Shown: positions 37,066 to 48,446, counted from the stretch's first letter. The stretch is 64,000 bases of DNA from Jeotgalicoccus coquinae (GCF_014207425.1 NZ_JACHFF010000003.1:186001-250000); one strand, 5' to 3'. The notes: a model not told the origin generated them from the letters alone. Program-made: numbers and translations.

Positions 37066-38385
37066 TTGTCTGAAAAACCAAAGACACAGGATATGAAATA
37101 TGAAACATTTGATGCGTTGTATAAAAATAATACGACGAAAGCATTAACAGAACGTGCAAAAAGTTTACGTCTGTCGAACTACAGCAAACTGAATAAAAAA
37201 GAATTGGTTCTAGCGATTCTGGAAGCTGAAATGGAGAAAGACGGCAACTATTACATGGAGGGTGTCCTTGACGATATCCAGCAGGACGGCTACGGATTCC
37301 TCCGTACAGTCAACTATTCAAAAGGTGAGAAAGATATTTATATTTCTGCATCGCAGATCCGCCGTTTTGAACTGAAAAAAGGGGACAAAGTTACAGGTAA
37401 AGTCCGTAAGCCCAAAGAAAATGAGAAGTATTACGGACTTCTGCAGGTCGATTTTATTAACGACCATAACGCTGAAGAAGTTAAAAAGCGTCCGCATTTC
37501 CAGGCATTAACACCGTTATATCCTGATGAGCGCATCCGTCTTGAAAATGAACCGGCAGATATGTCGACACGTATTATGGATTTAGTGACACCAATCGGTT
37601 TTGGCCAGCGCGGTATGATTGTTGCGCCGCCGAAAGCAGGTAAAACATCACTGTTAAAAGAAATTGCGCAGGCAATTACGGCAAATCATCCGAACGTGAA
37701 GCTCTTTATTCTGTTAATCGGCGAACGTCCGGAAGAGGTTACAGATCTTGAACGTTCAGTTGAACATGCTGACGTTGTGCATTCGACTTTCGATGAGCCG
37801 CCCCAGCACCACGTTAAAGTGGCAGAGCTGCTTTTAGAACGCGCGAAACGTCTCGTTGAAATGGGTGAGGACGTTATTATTTTAATGGACTCGATTACAC
37901 GTCTTGCACGTGCGTACAACCTGGTTATACCGGCATCCGGCCGTACATTGTCAGGTGGTCTTGATCCTGCAAGTTTACACCGTCCGAAGCATTTCTTCGG
38001 TGCGGCGCGTAACATTGAAGCAGGCGGGAGCCTGACGATTCTGTCGACGGCATTAGTCGATACGGGCAGCCGTATGGACGATGTCATTTACGAAGAATTT
38101 AAAGGGACAGGTAACATGGAACTGCACCTTGATCGTAATTTAAGCGAGCGCCGTATTTATCCGGCAATCGATATCAGACGATCAAGTACGCGTAAAGAAG
38201 AACTGCTGCTCGATAAGAAAGAACTTGAAATTTTATGGCAGCTGAGAAATCTGTTCACGGATTCTTCGGACTTTACAGAGCGTTTCTTGAGAATTTTAAA
38301 AACGACGAAAACAAACGAAGAGTTCTTCGATGTACTCAGAGAGCGTATGATCAGCTCTCAGAAAACAGGGAAACCCGTAATATAA
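37066..38385 (+). CDS. rho: Transcription termination factor Rho
   Basis: A hexameric RNA helicase of about 439 residues. The N-terminal Rho_N helical domain (LYKNNTTKALTERAKSLRL) is followed by the cold-shock-like RNA-binding domain (DGYGFLRTVNYSKGEKDIYI) and the RecA-type ATPase with Walker A APPKAGKTSLLKE and the Q-loop region DPASLHRPK. Near-identical layout to S. aureus Rho. GTG at 37057 and TTG at 37066 are both in frame; GGGAAGTGG is better spaced for the TTG. Rho autoregulation through its leader is known in other bacteria. Confidence 0.95.
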   Translation: MSEKPKTQDMKYETFDALYKNNTTKALTERAKSLRLSNYSKLNKKELVLAILEAEMEKDGNYYMEGVLDDIQQDGYGFLRTVNYSKGEKDIYISASQIRRFELKKGDKVTGKVRKPKENEKYYGLLQVDFINDHNAEEVKKRPHFQALTPLYPDERIRLENEPADMSTRIMDLVTPIGFGQRGMIVAPPKAGKTSLLKEIAQAITANHPNVKLFILLIGERPEEVTDLERSVEHADVVHSTFDEPPQHHVKVAELLLERAKRLVEMGEDVIILMDSITRLARAYNLVIPASGRTLSGGLDPASLHRPKHFFGAARNIEAGGSLTILSTALVDTGSRMDDVIYEEFKGTGNMELHLDRNLSERRIYPAIDIRRSSTRKEELLLDKKELEILWQLRNLFTDSSDFTERFLRILKTTKTNEEFFDVLRERMISSQKTGKPVI

Positions 38386-38400
38386 ATTTCTTCACAGATA

Positions 38401-38429
38401 TTGCTTTTTACACTGTGAGAATGTATAAT
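38401..38429 (+). promoter_or_regulatory. Promoter of rpmE2
   Basis: TTGCTT (38401-38406) and TATAAT (38424-38429), 17-bp spacer, close behind rho. Confidence 0.72.
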
Positions 38430-38435
38430 GGCAAA

Positions 38436-38501
38436 GTAATGCGTGGTGATAGCCACAAATAACTCTGTTCCAGATGGTCCAGGGCAAAGGAGCTGACAAT
38501 T
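38436..38501 (+). promoter_or_regulatory. Candidate L31 ribosomal leader
   Basis: The 66-base leader can fold a TGGTGATAGCCA hairpin (about 38443-38454) and a CCAGATGGTCCAGGG element next to the AAAGGAG ribosome binding site. Autoregulatory L31 leaders have been described in Firmicutes; whether this matches that motif needs a covariance search. Confidence 0.35.
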
Positions 38502-38762
38502 ATGAAACAAGGAATTCATCCTGAATACAAAAAAGTAATCTTTTTAGATTCAACTACAGATTTTAAATTCTTAAGTGGATCTACACGTACTTCTTCTGAA
38601 ACTATGGAGTGGGAAGATGGTAACGAGTACCCGGTTATTCGTTTAGATATCTCTTCTGATTCACACCCGTTCTACACAGGACGTCAGAAGTTCGCATCTG
38701 CAGACGGCCGTGTTGAGAAATTCAACAAAAAATTCGGTCTTAAATCAAGCAACGAACAATAA
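38502..38762 (+). CDS. rpmE2: 50S ribosomal protein L31 type B
   Basis: An 86-residue L31 paralogue. It contains no cysteine, so it is the zinc-independent C-minus type B form rather than the CxxC-containing type A. Motifs [12 protein letters not shown] and [20 protein letters not shown] are typical. AAAGGAG precedes the ATG. In Bacillus and S. aureus a thymidine kinase gene follows; here prfA comes next. Confidence 0.95.
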   Translation: MKQGIHPEYKKVIFLDSTTDFKFLSGSTRTSSETMEWEDGNEYPVIRLDISSDSHPFYTGRQKFASADGRVEKFNKKFGLKSSNEQ

Positions 38763-38771
38763 CGAAACTTC

Positions 38772-38805
38772 AACTGCACTGAGATACTCAGTGCAGTTTT
38801 TTTGT
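38772..38805 (+). terminator. Terminator of rpmE2
   Basis: A perfect 12-bp stem (38772-38783 with 38787-38798), three-base loop, then a T-run. Confidence 0.92.
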
Positions 38806-38815
38806 CTCAAAAATA

Positions 38816-38824
38816 TGCTATAAT
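38816..38824 (+). promoter_or_regulatory. Extended -10 promoter of prfA
   Basis: TGCTATAAT is a perfect extended -10; no -35 at standard spacing because the terminator tail precedes it. Confidence 0.6.
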
Positions 38825-38862
38825 AAAGTAACTAAAAAGTACCAGGAAAAGGACGTATTCTT

Positions 38863-39942
38863 ATGTTTGATCAACTCGAAATAATAGAAAACCGATATGA
38901 ACAGCTTACTGAATTACTCAGCGACCCCGATGTTGTCAGTGATCCGGACAAACTCCGCACTTATTCCAAAGAGCAGAGCGACATTCATGATACTGTCGAA
39001 GTGTTCCGCGTATACAGAGGGCACATGGAAACTATTGAAGAATCGAAAGAAATGCTGAAAGAAACAGACGATCAGGAAATGATTGAAATGCTGAAAGAGG
39101 AAATTTCAGAATCAGAAAGCATGCTGCCGAAACTGGAAGACGAATTAAAAATTCTTATTATCCCGAAAGATCCTAACGATGAGAAAAACGTTGTTATGGA
39201 AATCCGCGGTGCAGCCGGCGGAGACGAAGCGCAGATTTTCGCAGGAGATCTGTTCAGAATGTATTCAAGATATGCTGAAGAGCAGGGATGGCGCACGGAA
39301 ATCGTTGATTCTTCAAGCAGTGATCAGGGTGGATTTAAAGAAATAAGTTTCTTAATCCATGGTAAAGGTGCATTCTCCAAACTTAAGTTTGAGAACGGTG
39401 CACACCGCGTGCAGCGCGTACCTGAAACTGAGTCGGGCGGGCGTATTCATACGTCTACAGCGACTGTTGCTGTACTGCCTGAAGTTGAAGATGTTGAAGT
39501 TAATATCCGCAACGAAGATATTAAAATTGATACGTACCGTTCAAGCGGCGCCGGCGGACAGCACGTTAACACGACCGACTCGGCAGTACGTATTACCCAC
39601 CTGCCAAGCGGCACGGTAGTAACATCTCAGGATGAGAAATCACAGATTAAAAACAGAGAGCGTGCAATGAAAGTCCTTAAAGCACGTGTCTACGACATGA
39701 TGCAGCAGGAAGCACATGCGGAATATGCAGAGAAGAGAAAATCAGCAGTTGGTACAGGGGACCGTTCTGAACGAATCCGTACTTACAACTATCCGCAAAA
39801 CCGTGTAACGGATCACCGTATCGGTTTAACAATTCAAAAACTCGACCAGATTATTAACGGAAGCCTCGATGAAATTATCGATGCGCTGGCAATCGAAGAA
39901 CAGACTTCTAAACTGGAAGAACTGAATAATGAAACAATATAA
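38863..39942 (+). CDS. prfA: Peptide chain release factor 1
   Basis: The 359-residue factor releases peptides at UAA and UAG codons. Domain 1 is a helical hairpin (residues 1-100), and the catalytic GGQ lies in [27 protein letters not shown] and the C-terminal [16 protein letters not shown] are RF1 hallmarks. The next gene, prmC, methylates the GGQ glutamine and overlaps by 14 bp. Confidence 0.97.
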   Translation: MFDQLEIIENRYEQLTELLSDPDVVSDPDKLRTYSKEQSDIHDTVEVFRVYRGHMETIEESKEMLKETDDQEMIEMLKEEISESESMLPKLEDELKILIIPKDPNDEKNVVMEIRGAAGGDEAQIFAGDLFRMYSRYAEEQGWRTEIVDSSSSDQGGFKEISFLIHGKGAFSKLKFENGAHRVQRVPETESGGRIHTSTATVAVLPEVEDVEVNIRNEDIKIDTYRSSGAGGQHVNTTDSAVRITHLPSGTVVTSQDEKSQIKNRERAMKVLKARVYDMMQQEAHAEYAEKRKSAVGTGDRSERIRTYNYPQNRVTDHRIGLTIQKLDQIINGSLDEIIDALAIEEQTSKLEELNNETI

Positions 39943-40774
39943 GACAACACTTAAAGAGGCGGAAGCCTCTTTAAGTGTATCTGGACAGGAAACGAGAATC
40001 GCCTCGATTGTTATGGAAGAACTGTTCGGTATGAGTTTTACAAAGCTGATGGTGTACGGTGAAGATCTGATGCCGAAAGAAGATTATAGGAAATTCAAAG
40101 ATGTAATCGAACGCGTCTGCCAAAATGAACCGTATCAGTATGTTCTTGGTGAAGCTTATTTTTACGACGGGTATTTCACAGTCACACCGGACACGCTGAT
40201 TCCAAGAAATGAAACAGAAGAGCTCGTGGCATTTGTGCTGGATAACGAGAAAGACACAGGCTTAGCAATTGTCGATATCGGCACAGGCACAGGAGCAATC
40301 GGTCTGACTTTAGCCCGACACTGGAAAAAGAACAGGATCATCGTGACCGACTTATCCGGCGCTGCACTTAATGTTGCCCGTAAGAATGGAGAACGTCTCG
40401 GAGTGACGGCTGAATATTTGGAAGGCAGCTTATTTGCACCATTAGTGGATAAAGAAATTAAAGCTGATATAATCATCTCTAATCCCCCGTATATAAGCGA
40501 GGATGAGAAACACCTTATGACAGCGTCTGTGCTTGAACATGAGCCGGACACAGCGCTGTTTGCAGATGATAAAGGGCTTGCTCTGTACAAAGAAATGATC
40601 CGTACACTGCCGGACGCGCTGAAGCCGGGCGGACGTGTATATTTTGAAATCGGCTTTAACCAGGCAGAAGCATTAAAGACCTACATTGAAAATGTCCTGC
40701 CCGGTACTGATGTGCAGGTCGTTAAGGATATGAATCAGAATGACAGAATATTATATTTTACGCGGGGTGAATAA
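39929..40774 (+). CDS. prmC: Release factor glutamine methyltransferase
   Basis: A 281-residue SAM-dependent N5-glutamine methyltransferase. A helical substrate domain (1-90) precedes the Rossmann domain with [15 protein letters not shown] and the catalytic NPPYI. It modifies the GGQ glutamine of RF1 and RF2. The start lies inside the prfA gene (14-bp overlap), indicating coupled translation. Confidence 0.95.
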   Translation: MKQYKTTLKEAEASLSVSGQETRIASIVMEELFGMSFTKLMVYGEDLMPKEDYRKFKDVIERVCQNEPYQYVLGEAYFYDGYFTVTPDTLIPRNETEELVAFVLDNEKDTGLAIVDIGTGTGAIGLTLARHWKKNRIIVTDLSGAALNVARKNGERLGVTAEYLEGSLFAPLVDKEIKADIIISNPPYISEDEKHLMTASVLEHEPDTALFADDKGLALYKEMIRTLPDALKPGGRVYFEIGFNQAEALKTYIENVLPGTDVQVVKDMNQNDRILYFTRGE

Positions 40775-40776
40775 TA

Positions 40777-41826
40777 GTGACTAAAATTTGGAAAATTACC
40801 GAAGCTGATTTAACAGACAAAAGTAAACAGACAAAGCTCGAAAAACAGCTTGAAGAAATCAAAATTGCATTTACTTACGGTGAAATCATCGGCATTCCGA
40901 CAGAAACAGTATACGGTCTTGCAGCAGATGCGAGGAACTCAGAAGCAATCAATAAGATTTTTTCTGCCAAAGGACGTCCGGGAGACAACCCTTTAATCAT
41001 ACATATCCACGACATCAGCCAACTGGAAGACTTTACGGCAGCACTTGATGAACGCGTCATAAAATTAATGGAGGTGTTCTGGCCGGGACCGATATCATTT
41101 ATACTCCCGCTGACAGGTGACTATCTGTCATCCAACGCAGTTGCGGAACTCGATTCCGTGGCAGTGCGCATGCCGAGCCACCCGGTAGGACGGAAAATTC
41201 TGCAGTATGCGGATATACCTCTTGCTGCACCAAGTGCGAATATCAGCGGCAAGCCGTCACCGACGAACGCCCAGCATGTTATTGACGATCTGGAAGACAG
41301 ACTCTACGGTGTTGTTGACAGTGAATCAGCAATATACGGTATTGAAAGTACGGTGCTCGACTGCACGCAGTTCCCGTACAGAATTGCACGTCCGGGAGCT
41401 GTAACGAAAGAACAGCTTGAAGAAGTGCTGGAATCCGTTGTCGATACGGTAAACGACCAGATGGACAAGCCGATTTCACCAGGCATGAAATATAAGCACT
41501 ATGCACCATCCCAGCCTTTAATTGTTATTGAAGGCGGAATAAACAATAATACGAAGCTGCCTGTGGAACGCACGCAGAAAGTAGGCATTATTGCTCCGGA
41601 AACGAGCAGGGAATTCATCGGTGAGGACATACAGTTTATCAGCCTGTGCAGAGACCGCGACAGTTACAAAGAAGCGGCGCGTAATCTTTACTCGGCACTC
41701 CGTGTTATGGATACGTCAGATGTTGATATTATTTTTATTCATGGATTTGATAAAGTCCCGGAATCAGCAGGATTGATGAACCGTATATACAAAGCGACAG
41801 GAAATGAAGTGATTCAGGGTGGATAA
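40777..41826 (+). CDS. ywlC: Threonylcarbamoyl-AMP synthase, Sua5 type
   Basis: A 349-residue YrdC/Sua5 enzyme that makes threonylcarbamoyl-AMP for the t6A modification of tRNA. The N-terminal YrdC domain has IGIPTETVYGLAADA, FSAKGRPGDNPLI and the APSANISGKPSPT loop; the C-terminal Sua5 domain (from about 240) is joined by a PGMKYKHYAP linker. GTG at 40777 follows GGGGTGA, two bases after prmC. The ywlE gene overlaps its end. Confidence 0.93.
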   Translation: MTKIWKITEADLTDKSKQTKLEKQLEEIKIAFTYGEIIGIPTETVYGLAADARNSEAINKIFSAKGRPGDNPLIIHIHDISQLEDFTAALDERVIKLMEVFWPGPISFILPLTGDYLSSNAVAELDSVAVRMPSHPVGRKILQYADIPLAAPSANISGKPSPTNAQHVIDDLEDRLYGVVDSESAIYGIESTVLDCTQFPYRIARPGAVTKEQLEEVLESVVDTVNDQMDKPISPGMKYKHYAPSQPLIVIEGGINNNTKLPVERTQKVGIIAPETSREFIGEDIQFISLCRDRDSYKEAARNLYSALRVMDTSDVDIIFIHGFDKVPESAGLMNRIYKATGNEVIQGG

Positions 41827-42229
41827 ATTTATTTTTGTCTGTACAGGAAATACTTGCCGCAGTCCGCTTGCAGAAAGCTATGCACGTATGAAATATCCGG
41901 ATAAGGATATCTCATCACGGGGGCTTTTCGTAATGGAACAGAGTACTAACAGTCATTCACTTAATATAATAGAAGAAAACGGTCTGCCGGCACCATCGGA
42001 ACCGGAACAGCTGACAAAAGCCGATATTGAATCGGGGACACTGCTCGTTATGGGCAGAAGTCACAAACAGGCTATTCATACACAGTGGCCTGAAGCCGAC
42101 GTGCGTCTTTTATCGGAATATGCCGGAGAGAGCACTGCAGATGTTCCGGATCCATACGGCGGTACAGCTGCCCGGTACGAAGAGGTATTTCTGCATCTGA
42201 AAAAGTACATTGATAAATTTAACTGGTAA
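41819..42229 (+). CDS. ywlE: Low-molecular-weight phosphatase, YwlE-like protein arginine phosphatase
   Basis: A 136-residue LMW-PTP fold. The P-loop is CTGNTCRSP, with threonine after the asparagine as in Bacillus YwlE, where that residue gives phospho-arginine rather than phospho-tyrosine specificity. The general acid is in DVPDPYGG. YwlE reverses McsB-mediated arginine phosphorylation, which marks proteins for ClpCP; mcsB is not in the window. The GTG start overlaps ywlC by 8 bp. Confidence 0.88.
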   Translation: MDKFIFVCTGNTCRSPLAESYARMKYPDKDISSRGLFVMEQSTNSHSLNIIEENGLPAPSEPEQLTKADIESGTLLVMGRSHKQAIHTQWPEADVRLLSEYAGESTADVPDPYGGTAARYEEVFLHLKKYIDKFNW

Positions 42230-42242
42230 GACCGGTAATCTT

Positions 42243-42271
42243 TTGAAACTCGCAATGCTGACGGTTATAAT
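42243..42271 (+). promoter_or_regulatory. Promoter upstream of rpiB
   Basis: TTGAAA (42243-42248) and TATAAT (42266-42271), 17-bp spacer. Confidence 0.75.
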
Positions 42272-42292
42272 ATGTTCTAAGGAGATGAGTGT

Positions 42293-42721
42293 ATGAAAGT
42301 TGTTATTGCATCAGATCACGGCGGTCTTAATCTAAAGAAAGCCGTTACTGAATATTTATCTGAAAAAAAGATTGAATTTACAGATCTCGGACCTGACAGT
42401 ACGGACTCTGTGGACTATCCGGACTATGCCAAACCGGTTGCAGAGAAAGTCGCTGCAGGAGAATATGATAAAGGTATTTTAATTTGCGGTACAGGTATCG
42501 GTATGAGCATTACTGCAAATAAAACAAAAGGTATTCGCTGTGCGCTTGTACACGATACTTTCTCGGCAAAAGCAACACGCGCACACAACGATTCTAACGT
42601 ACTCGCGATGGGTGAAAGAGTAATCGGCCCGGGTCTTGCACTTGAAGTGGTGGACACATGGCTGAACACTGAATTTGAGGGTGGTAGACATGAAAGACGC
42701 GTTTGTAAGATTGAAGAGTGA
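42293..42721 (+). CDS. rpiB: Ribose 5-phosphate isomerase B / RpiB-LacAB family isomerase
   Basis: A 142-residue isomerase beginning MKVVIASDHGGLNLKK, with YPDYAKPVA, the active-site Cys region LICGTGIGMSI and ANKTKGIRCA. It interconverts ribose and ribulose 5-phosphates. AAGGAGATG precedes the ATG. The frame of the next gene overlaps by 32 bp, so the two are translationally linked. Confidence 0.92.
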   Translation: MKVVIASDHGGLNLKKAVTEYLSEKKIEFTDLGPDSTDSVDYPDYAKPVAEKVAAGEYDKGILICGTGIGMSITANKTKGIRCALVHDTFSAKATRAHNDSNVLAMGERVIGPGLALEVVDTWLNTEFEGGRHERRVCKIEE

Positions 42722-43238
42722 TTTACAGACACTGACAGATGATTTATATAAAACGGACTTCTTCACTCCTCAGAAAGTACTTGTTATCGGATGTTCGACA
42801 TCCGAAACGATAGGGGAGCATATTGGTAAAAACAGCTCGGATGAAGCAGCTGAAGTTATTTATAAACATTTTTCTGAAATCGCAGCCGGAGAAAACATTC
42901 ACTTATTATTCCAGGGATGCGAGCATATTAACCGTTCCCTGACAACGTCAAGACACACGATGGAAACATTGAATCTGGAAGAAGTTACAGTAGTACCGCA
43001 CAAAGAAGCGGGAGGCAGCTTAAGCGAGCTTGCTTATAAGGAAATTGCCGATCCTGTTGTCGTTGAGTCTGTTACGGCAGACCGCGGTATTGATATTGGC
43101 CAGACGCTGATCGGGATGCACATGAAACATGTTGCCATACCGGTGCGGACGTCTGTGAAAAAAGTCGGCAAAGCAGTAGTGACGATAGCGACAACCCGCC
43201 CGAAACTTGTCGGCGGACCGAGAGCGCATTATAAATAA
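42690..43238 (+). CDS. ywlG: YwlG-like TIGR01440/UPF0340 family protein
   Basis: A 182-residue conserved Firmicutes protein of unknown function. Landmarks include [32 protein letters not shown] and [20 protein letters not shown]. Start ATG 42690 is set by GAGGGTGG five bases upstream and lies within rpiB. Its place between rpiB and glyA is conserved in Bacillus and Staphylococcus. Confidence 0.9.
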   Translation: MKDAFVRLKSDLQTLTDDLYKTDFFTPQKVLVIGCSTSETIGEHIGKNSSDEAAEVIYKHFSEIAAGENIHLLFQGCEHINRSLTTSRHTMETLNLEEVTVVPHKEAGGSLSELAYKEIADPVVVESVTADRGIDIGQTLIGMHMKHVAIPVRTSVKKVGKAVVTIATTRPKLVGGPRAHYK

Positions 43239-43251
43239 AGGGGAGAACACA

Positions 43252-44487
43252 ATGTCATACATTAATTCACAGGATCCACAATTACAGGAAGTTATTAACA
43301 AAGAACTTGAAAGACAAAACAACAACATCGAACTTATCGCGAGCGAGAACTTCGTTTCACCTGCAGTACTGGAAGCTCAAGGTTCAATTTTAACGAACAA
43401 ATATGCAGAAGGATATCCGGGGAAACGTTATTACGGCGGTTGTGAACATGTAGACGTTGTAGAAAACCTTGCACGCGACCGTGCCAAGGAAATTTTTGGT
43501 GCAGAGCACGCTAATGTGCAGCCGCACTCGGGATCACAGGCTAACATGGCTGTATATTTCTCCGTGCTTGAGCCGGGGGATAAAGTACTTGGGATGGACT
43601 TATCGCACGGCGGACATTTAACGCACGGTTCACCGGTTAACTTCAGCGGCAAGCTGTTCAACTTCTTATCTTACGGAGTTGAGAAAGAAAATGAGCAGAT
43701 TGATTACGACAAAGTAATGGAAATTGCTAAAAAAGAGCAGCCTAAAATGATCGTTGCAGGCGGGAGTGCATATGTTAAAACACTGGACTTTAAAAAGTTC
43801 CGTGAAATTGCTGATGCTGTAGGTGCTTATCTTTTAGTTGATATGGCGCATATTGCAGGGCTTGTTGCAGCAGGACTGCATCCGAACCCGGTTCCGCATG
43901 CAGACTTTGTTACATCCACGACTCACAAAACATTACGCGGACCTCGCGGCGGCCTGATTTTAACGAAAGAAAAATATGCCAAAGCTGTAGATAAAAATAT
44001 CTTCCCGGGAATTCAGGGCGGCCCGCTGATGCATGTAATCGGAGCGAAAGCAGTAGCATTCGGTGAAGCATTACAGCCGGACTTTAAAGACTATCAGCAG
44101 CGTGTGCTGGATAATGCGAAAGCTCTTGCAGAGTCACTTGCTGAGGGCGGCCTGCGCATAGTTTCAGGTACGACGGATAACCATCTTGTACTTGTAGACG
44201 TTAAAGCTTTCGGTCTGACAGGAAAAGTTGCTGAAGAAGCACTTGATGAAGTAGGAATTACTGTAAACAAAAATACGATTCCATTCGATGAAGCATCACC
44301 ATTCGTAACGAGCGGTATCCGTCTTGGAACTCCTGCGATGACGACACGCGGATTTACAACTGAAGATATGACAGAAGTTGGTAAAATTATGGTAGAAACA
44401 CTTAAACGTGCCAAAAATGAGGAAAATCTGGAAGGAATTTCAGATAAAGTAACAAAATTAACAGGAAAATATCCACTATACAAATAA
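43252..44487 (+). CDS. glyA: Serine hydroxymethyltransferase
   Basis: The 411-residue PLP enzyme converts serine and tetrahydrofolate to glycine and methylene-THF. Seen are [27 protein letters not shown], the PLP lysine in [15 protein letters not shown] and [16 protein letters not shown]. Although the frame is open from 43207, AAAGGGGAG places the start at 43252. Probably cotranscribed with rpiB and ywlG. Confidence 0.97.
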   Translation: MSYINSQDPQLQEVINKELERQNNNIELIASENFVSPAVLEAQGSILTNKYAEGYPGKRYYGGCEHVDVVENLARDRAKEIFGAEHANVQPHSGSQANMAVYFSVLEPGDKVLGMDLSHGGHLTHGSPVNFSGKLFNFLSYGVEKENEQIDYDKVMEIAKKEQPKMIVAGGSAYVKTLDFKKFREIADAVGAYLLVDMAHIAGLVAAGLHPNPVPHADFVTSTTHKTLRGPRGGLILTKEKYAKAVDKNIFPGIQGGPLMHVIGAKAVAFGEALQPDFKDYQQRVLDNAKALAESLAEGGLRIVSGTTDNHLVLVDVKAFGLTGKVAEEALDEVGITVNKNTIPFDEASPFVTSGIRLGTPAMTTRGFTTEDMTEVGKIMVETLKRAKNEENLEGISDKVTKLTGKYPLYK

Positions 44488-44504
44488 ACTGCGCTATAAT
44501 ATAT

Positions 44505-44530
44505 ACCGGATGGGATCATCCGGTTAATAT
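44505..44530 (+). terminator. Hairpin between glyA and upp
   Basis: ACCGGATG (44505-44512) pairs perfectly with CATCCGGT (44517-44524), loop GGAT, followed by TAATATTT. Weak T-tract, so partial termination is more likely than full. Confidence 0.55.
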
Positions 44531-44550
44531 TTGGAGTGGAGGAAGAAAAA

Positions 44551-45180
44551 ATGTCGAAAGTACAAGTAATGGATCATCCGTTAATTCAGCATAAAATGAG
44601 CTATATCCGTGATGAAAATACATCGACTAAAGAGTTCAGAGAACTTGTTGATGAAGTGGGTATGCTGATGGCTTATGAGGTAACGAGAGATCTTACACTC
44701 GAAGATGTGTCGGTACAGACACCGGTTCAGCAAACTACAGCAAAACGCCTGAGCGGAAAAAAACTGGGTATCGTCCCTATTTTACGCGCAGGACTTGGTA
44801 TGCAGGACGGAATTCTGAAGTTAATTCCATCGGCACGTGTAGGTCATATCGGATTATACCGTGATCCCGAAACACTGCAGGCTGTTGAATACTATGCGAA
44901 GTTCCCGGGGGATATTGAAGAGCGCGATATTTTCGTAATCGACCCGATGCTTGCAACAGGTGCATCAGCAGTAGAAGCAATTACAGCAGTAAAAAAACAC
45001 GGCGCGACTAAAATCCGTTTTATCTGTCTTATTGCAGCACCCGAAGGTGTGGAAGTATTAAAAGAAGCTCACCCGGATGTGGATATTTATATCGCGGCAC
45101 TGGATGAGAAACTGAATGAGAAGAGTTACATCGTTCCAGGTTTAGGCGACGCTGGCGATAGATTATTTGGTACACGATAA
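44551..45180 (+). CDS. upp: Uracil phosphoribosyltransferase
   Basis: A 209-residue type I PRTase that salvages uracil to UMP. The PRPP loop is [10 protein letters not shown], the N-terminal [13 protein letters not shown] and the C-terminal [12 protein letters not shown] (uracil binding) are typical. GTGGAGGA upstream selects the ATG at 44551 over an earlier in-frame start at 44536. Confidence 0.96.
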   Translation: MSKVQVMDHPLIQHKMSYIRDENTSTKEFRELVDEVGMLMAYEVTRDLTLEDVSVQTPVQQTTAKRLSGKKLGIVPILRAGLGMQDGILKLIPSARVGHIGLYRDPETLQAVEYYAKFPGDIEERDIFVIDPMLATGASAVEAITAVKKHGATKIRFICLIAAPEGVEVLKEAHPDVDIYIAALDEKLNEKSYIVPGLGDAGDRLFGTR

Positions 45181-45198
45181 AAATCATAGGAGATTGTT

Positions 45199-46338
45199 AT
45201 GAAAAAAATTATGGCGATTTTCGGTACGCGACCTGAGGCTATTAAAATGGCTCCGCTTGTACTCGAAATGAAAAAAGATGAAGATATTGAACCGGTTGTA
45301 GTAGTTACTGCACAGCACAGAGAAATGCTTGACCAGGTCCTGACAACGTTCGATATTACACCTGATTACGACTTGAATATTATGAAAGCGGGACAGACAC
45401 TGTCAGAAGTTACAGGACGTGTAATCAATGGTCTCGAATCAGTTATTAAAGAAGTAAAACCGGATATGATTTTAGTGCACGGTGATACAACGACAACATT
45501 CGCAGGTTCACTTGCTGCGTTTTACAATGAAGTGGATATCGGCCACGTTGAAGCGGGTCTCCGCACTCATAACAAATACTCACCCTTCCCTGAAGAAGCT
45601 AACCGTCAGATGACAGGTGTTTTAGCGGATCTTCATTTTTCACCAACAGAAGATGCGCGTCAAAACCTGCTGAACGAAGCTAAAGATGATTCAAAAATTT
45701 CAGTTACAGGTAACACTGCAATCGATGCACTTGCAACTACTGTTGATGAAAATTATCACAGCGATATCATCGAGAAACATAAAGACAACAAAGTTGTTCT
45801 GTTAACAGCGCACAGACGCGAAAACATCGGTCAGCCGATGCACAACATTTTCGGTGCAGTCCGCCAGATTGTTGACGAGTTTGAAGATGTAACAGTTGTT
45901 TACCCGATGCACAAAAACCCTAAAGTACGTGAAATTGCACAGGAATATTTAGGAAACCACGACCGTGTGGAACTTATCGAGCCGCTTGATGTGCTTGACT
46001 TCCATAACTTTGCAGCAAGAAGCCATCTTATCTTAACTGACTCGGGCGGCGTACAGGAAGAAGCCCCGTCACTCGGCAAGCCGGTGCTTGTACTGCGCGA
46101 TACAACTGAACGTCCTGAAGGTGTTGCAGCCGGTACGCTTAAGCTTGCAGGTGTAGAACAGGAAAACATCTACAACATGACTAAAGAACTGCTTACGGAT
46201 GAAGAGCTGTACAATAAGATGTCACAAACACAAAATCCGTACGGTGATGGTGAAGCGTCACGCAGAATTTGTGAGAACATAAAGTATTATTATGGAATAA
46301 CTAAAGAAAAACCTATTAGTTTTTCAGTAAATGATTAG
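45199..46338 (+). CDS. mnaA: UDP-N-acetylglucosamine 2-epimerase (non-hydrolysing)
   Basis: A 379-residue GT-B fold epimerase that makes UDP-ManNAc for wall teichoic acid linkage units and capsule. Motifs include FGTRPEAIKMAPLV, VHGDTTTTFAG, GHVEAGLRT and the TDSGGVQEEAPSLGKPV region. AGGAG precedes the ATG. Location between upp and the atp operon matches S. aureus. Confidence 0.95.
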   Translation: MKKIMAIFGTRPEAIKMAPLVLEMKKDEDIEPVVVVTAQHREMLDQVLTTFDITPDYDLNIMKAGQTLSEVTGRVINGLESVIKEVKPDMILVHGDTTTTFAGSLAAFYNEVDIGHVEAGLRTHNKYSPFPEEANRQMTGVLADLHFSPTEDARQNLLNEAKDDSKISVTGNTAIDALATTVDENYHSDIIEKHKDNKVVLLTAHRRENIGQPMHNIFGAVRQIVDEFEDVTVVYPMHKNPKVREIAQEYLGNHDRVELIEPLDVLDFHNFAARSHLILTDSGGVQEEAPSLGKPVLVLRDTTERPEGVAAGTLKLAGVEQENIYNMTKELLTDEELYNKMSQTQNPYGDGEASRRICENIKYYYGITKEKPISFSVND

Positions 46339-46374
46339 TAATTGTGAACATGTTGTTAATATTTCCATATTTTG

Positions 46375-46403
46375 TTGACACAAAAATTGCGCTCCTATAA
46401 AAT
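46375..46403 (+). promoter_or_regulatory. Promoter of the atp operon
   Basis: A consensus TTGACA (46375-46380) and TAAAAT (46398-46403, within TATAAAAT) with 17-bp spacing, about 60 bases before atpI. Confidence 0.75.
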
Positions 46404-46463
46404 CATTAGAGTATGTAATTGTTTTCACAACGTGTTACATTACCCGGGGAGTCGTCAAAGACA

Positions 46464-47565
<1,102 letters not shown>

Positions 47566-47573
47566 TATAATAA

Positions 47574-47828
<255 letters not shown>

Positions 47829-47842
47829 GAGTCGTTATATAA

Positions 47843-47870
47843 GGCGAAGTCTTATTTAAAGATTTCGCCA
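47843..47870 (+). other. Hairpin in the atpE-atpF intercistronic region
   Basis: GGCGAAGTCTT (47843-47853) pairs with AAGATTTCGCC (47859-47869) except for one mismatch, with a five-base loop and no strong T-run. It lies just behind atpE in the only long gap inside the atp operon and could stabilise the atpE 3' end or tune downstream transcription. Confidence 0.6.
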
Positions 47871-47927
47871 TCTTATTATGTAAATAACTACGAGAGTTAG
47901 AGACTTTTTTGAAAGGAGTGTACATAG

Positions 47928-48446
47928 GTGGAACTATTAATTTTAGGTGCTGCTGGTGAAACGATGGGTACGGCTGTAGGAACATCGCTCGTTCTTCTTG
48001 CGAGTTTCCTGACGCTGCTTGCAGTATTGTCATACTATGTGTGGAAACCAGTTAAGAAAGTTATGGATGACCGTGAACAACTAATCCATGATGATATTGA
48101 TTTTGCTGAGAACAGAAAATTAGAAGCTGAACGCTTAAAAGAAGAGAACGAAACACTGCTGAAATCTACGCAGGCTGAAATCTCTGAACTTATGGAAAAC
48201 GCTAAGAGTCAGGCGAAGAAAGAACAAGAGTCTATCATCAATGATGCTCATAACCGTTCTACTCAAATGATTACTGAAGCGCAGGCGGATATTGAAAGAG
48301 AAAAAGAAAAAGCTATCCGTGATATAAACGATCAGGTTGCTGAGCTGTCAGTACTGATTGCAGAGAAGATGATCCGCAAGGAACTAAACTCTGAAGACCA
48401 GAAAAACCTTGTTGCGAACTACTTACAGGAAGCAGGCGATAAGTAA
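47928..48446 (+). CDS. atpF: ATP synthase F0 subunit b
   Basis: A 172-residue stator subunit: one N-terminal helix (residues 17-36, [20 protein letters not shown]) and a long charged coiled coil rich in Glu, Lys and Ala. GTG start at 47928 after AAAGGAG. Overlaps atpH by one base (TAATG). Confidence 0.95.
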   Translation: MELLILGAAGETMGTAVGTSLVLLASFLTLLAVLSYYVWKPVKKVMDDREQLIHDDIDFAENRKLEAERLKEENETLLKSTQAEISELMENAKSQAKKEQESIINDAHNRSTQMITEAQADIEREKEKAIRDINDQVAELSVLIAEKMIRKELNSEDQKNLVANYLQEAGDK

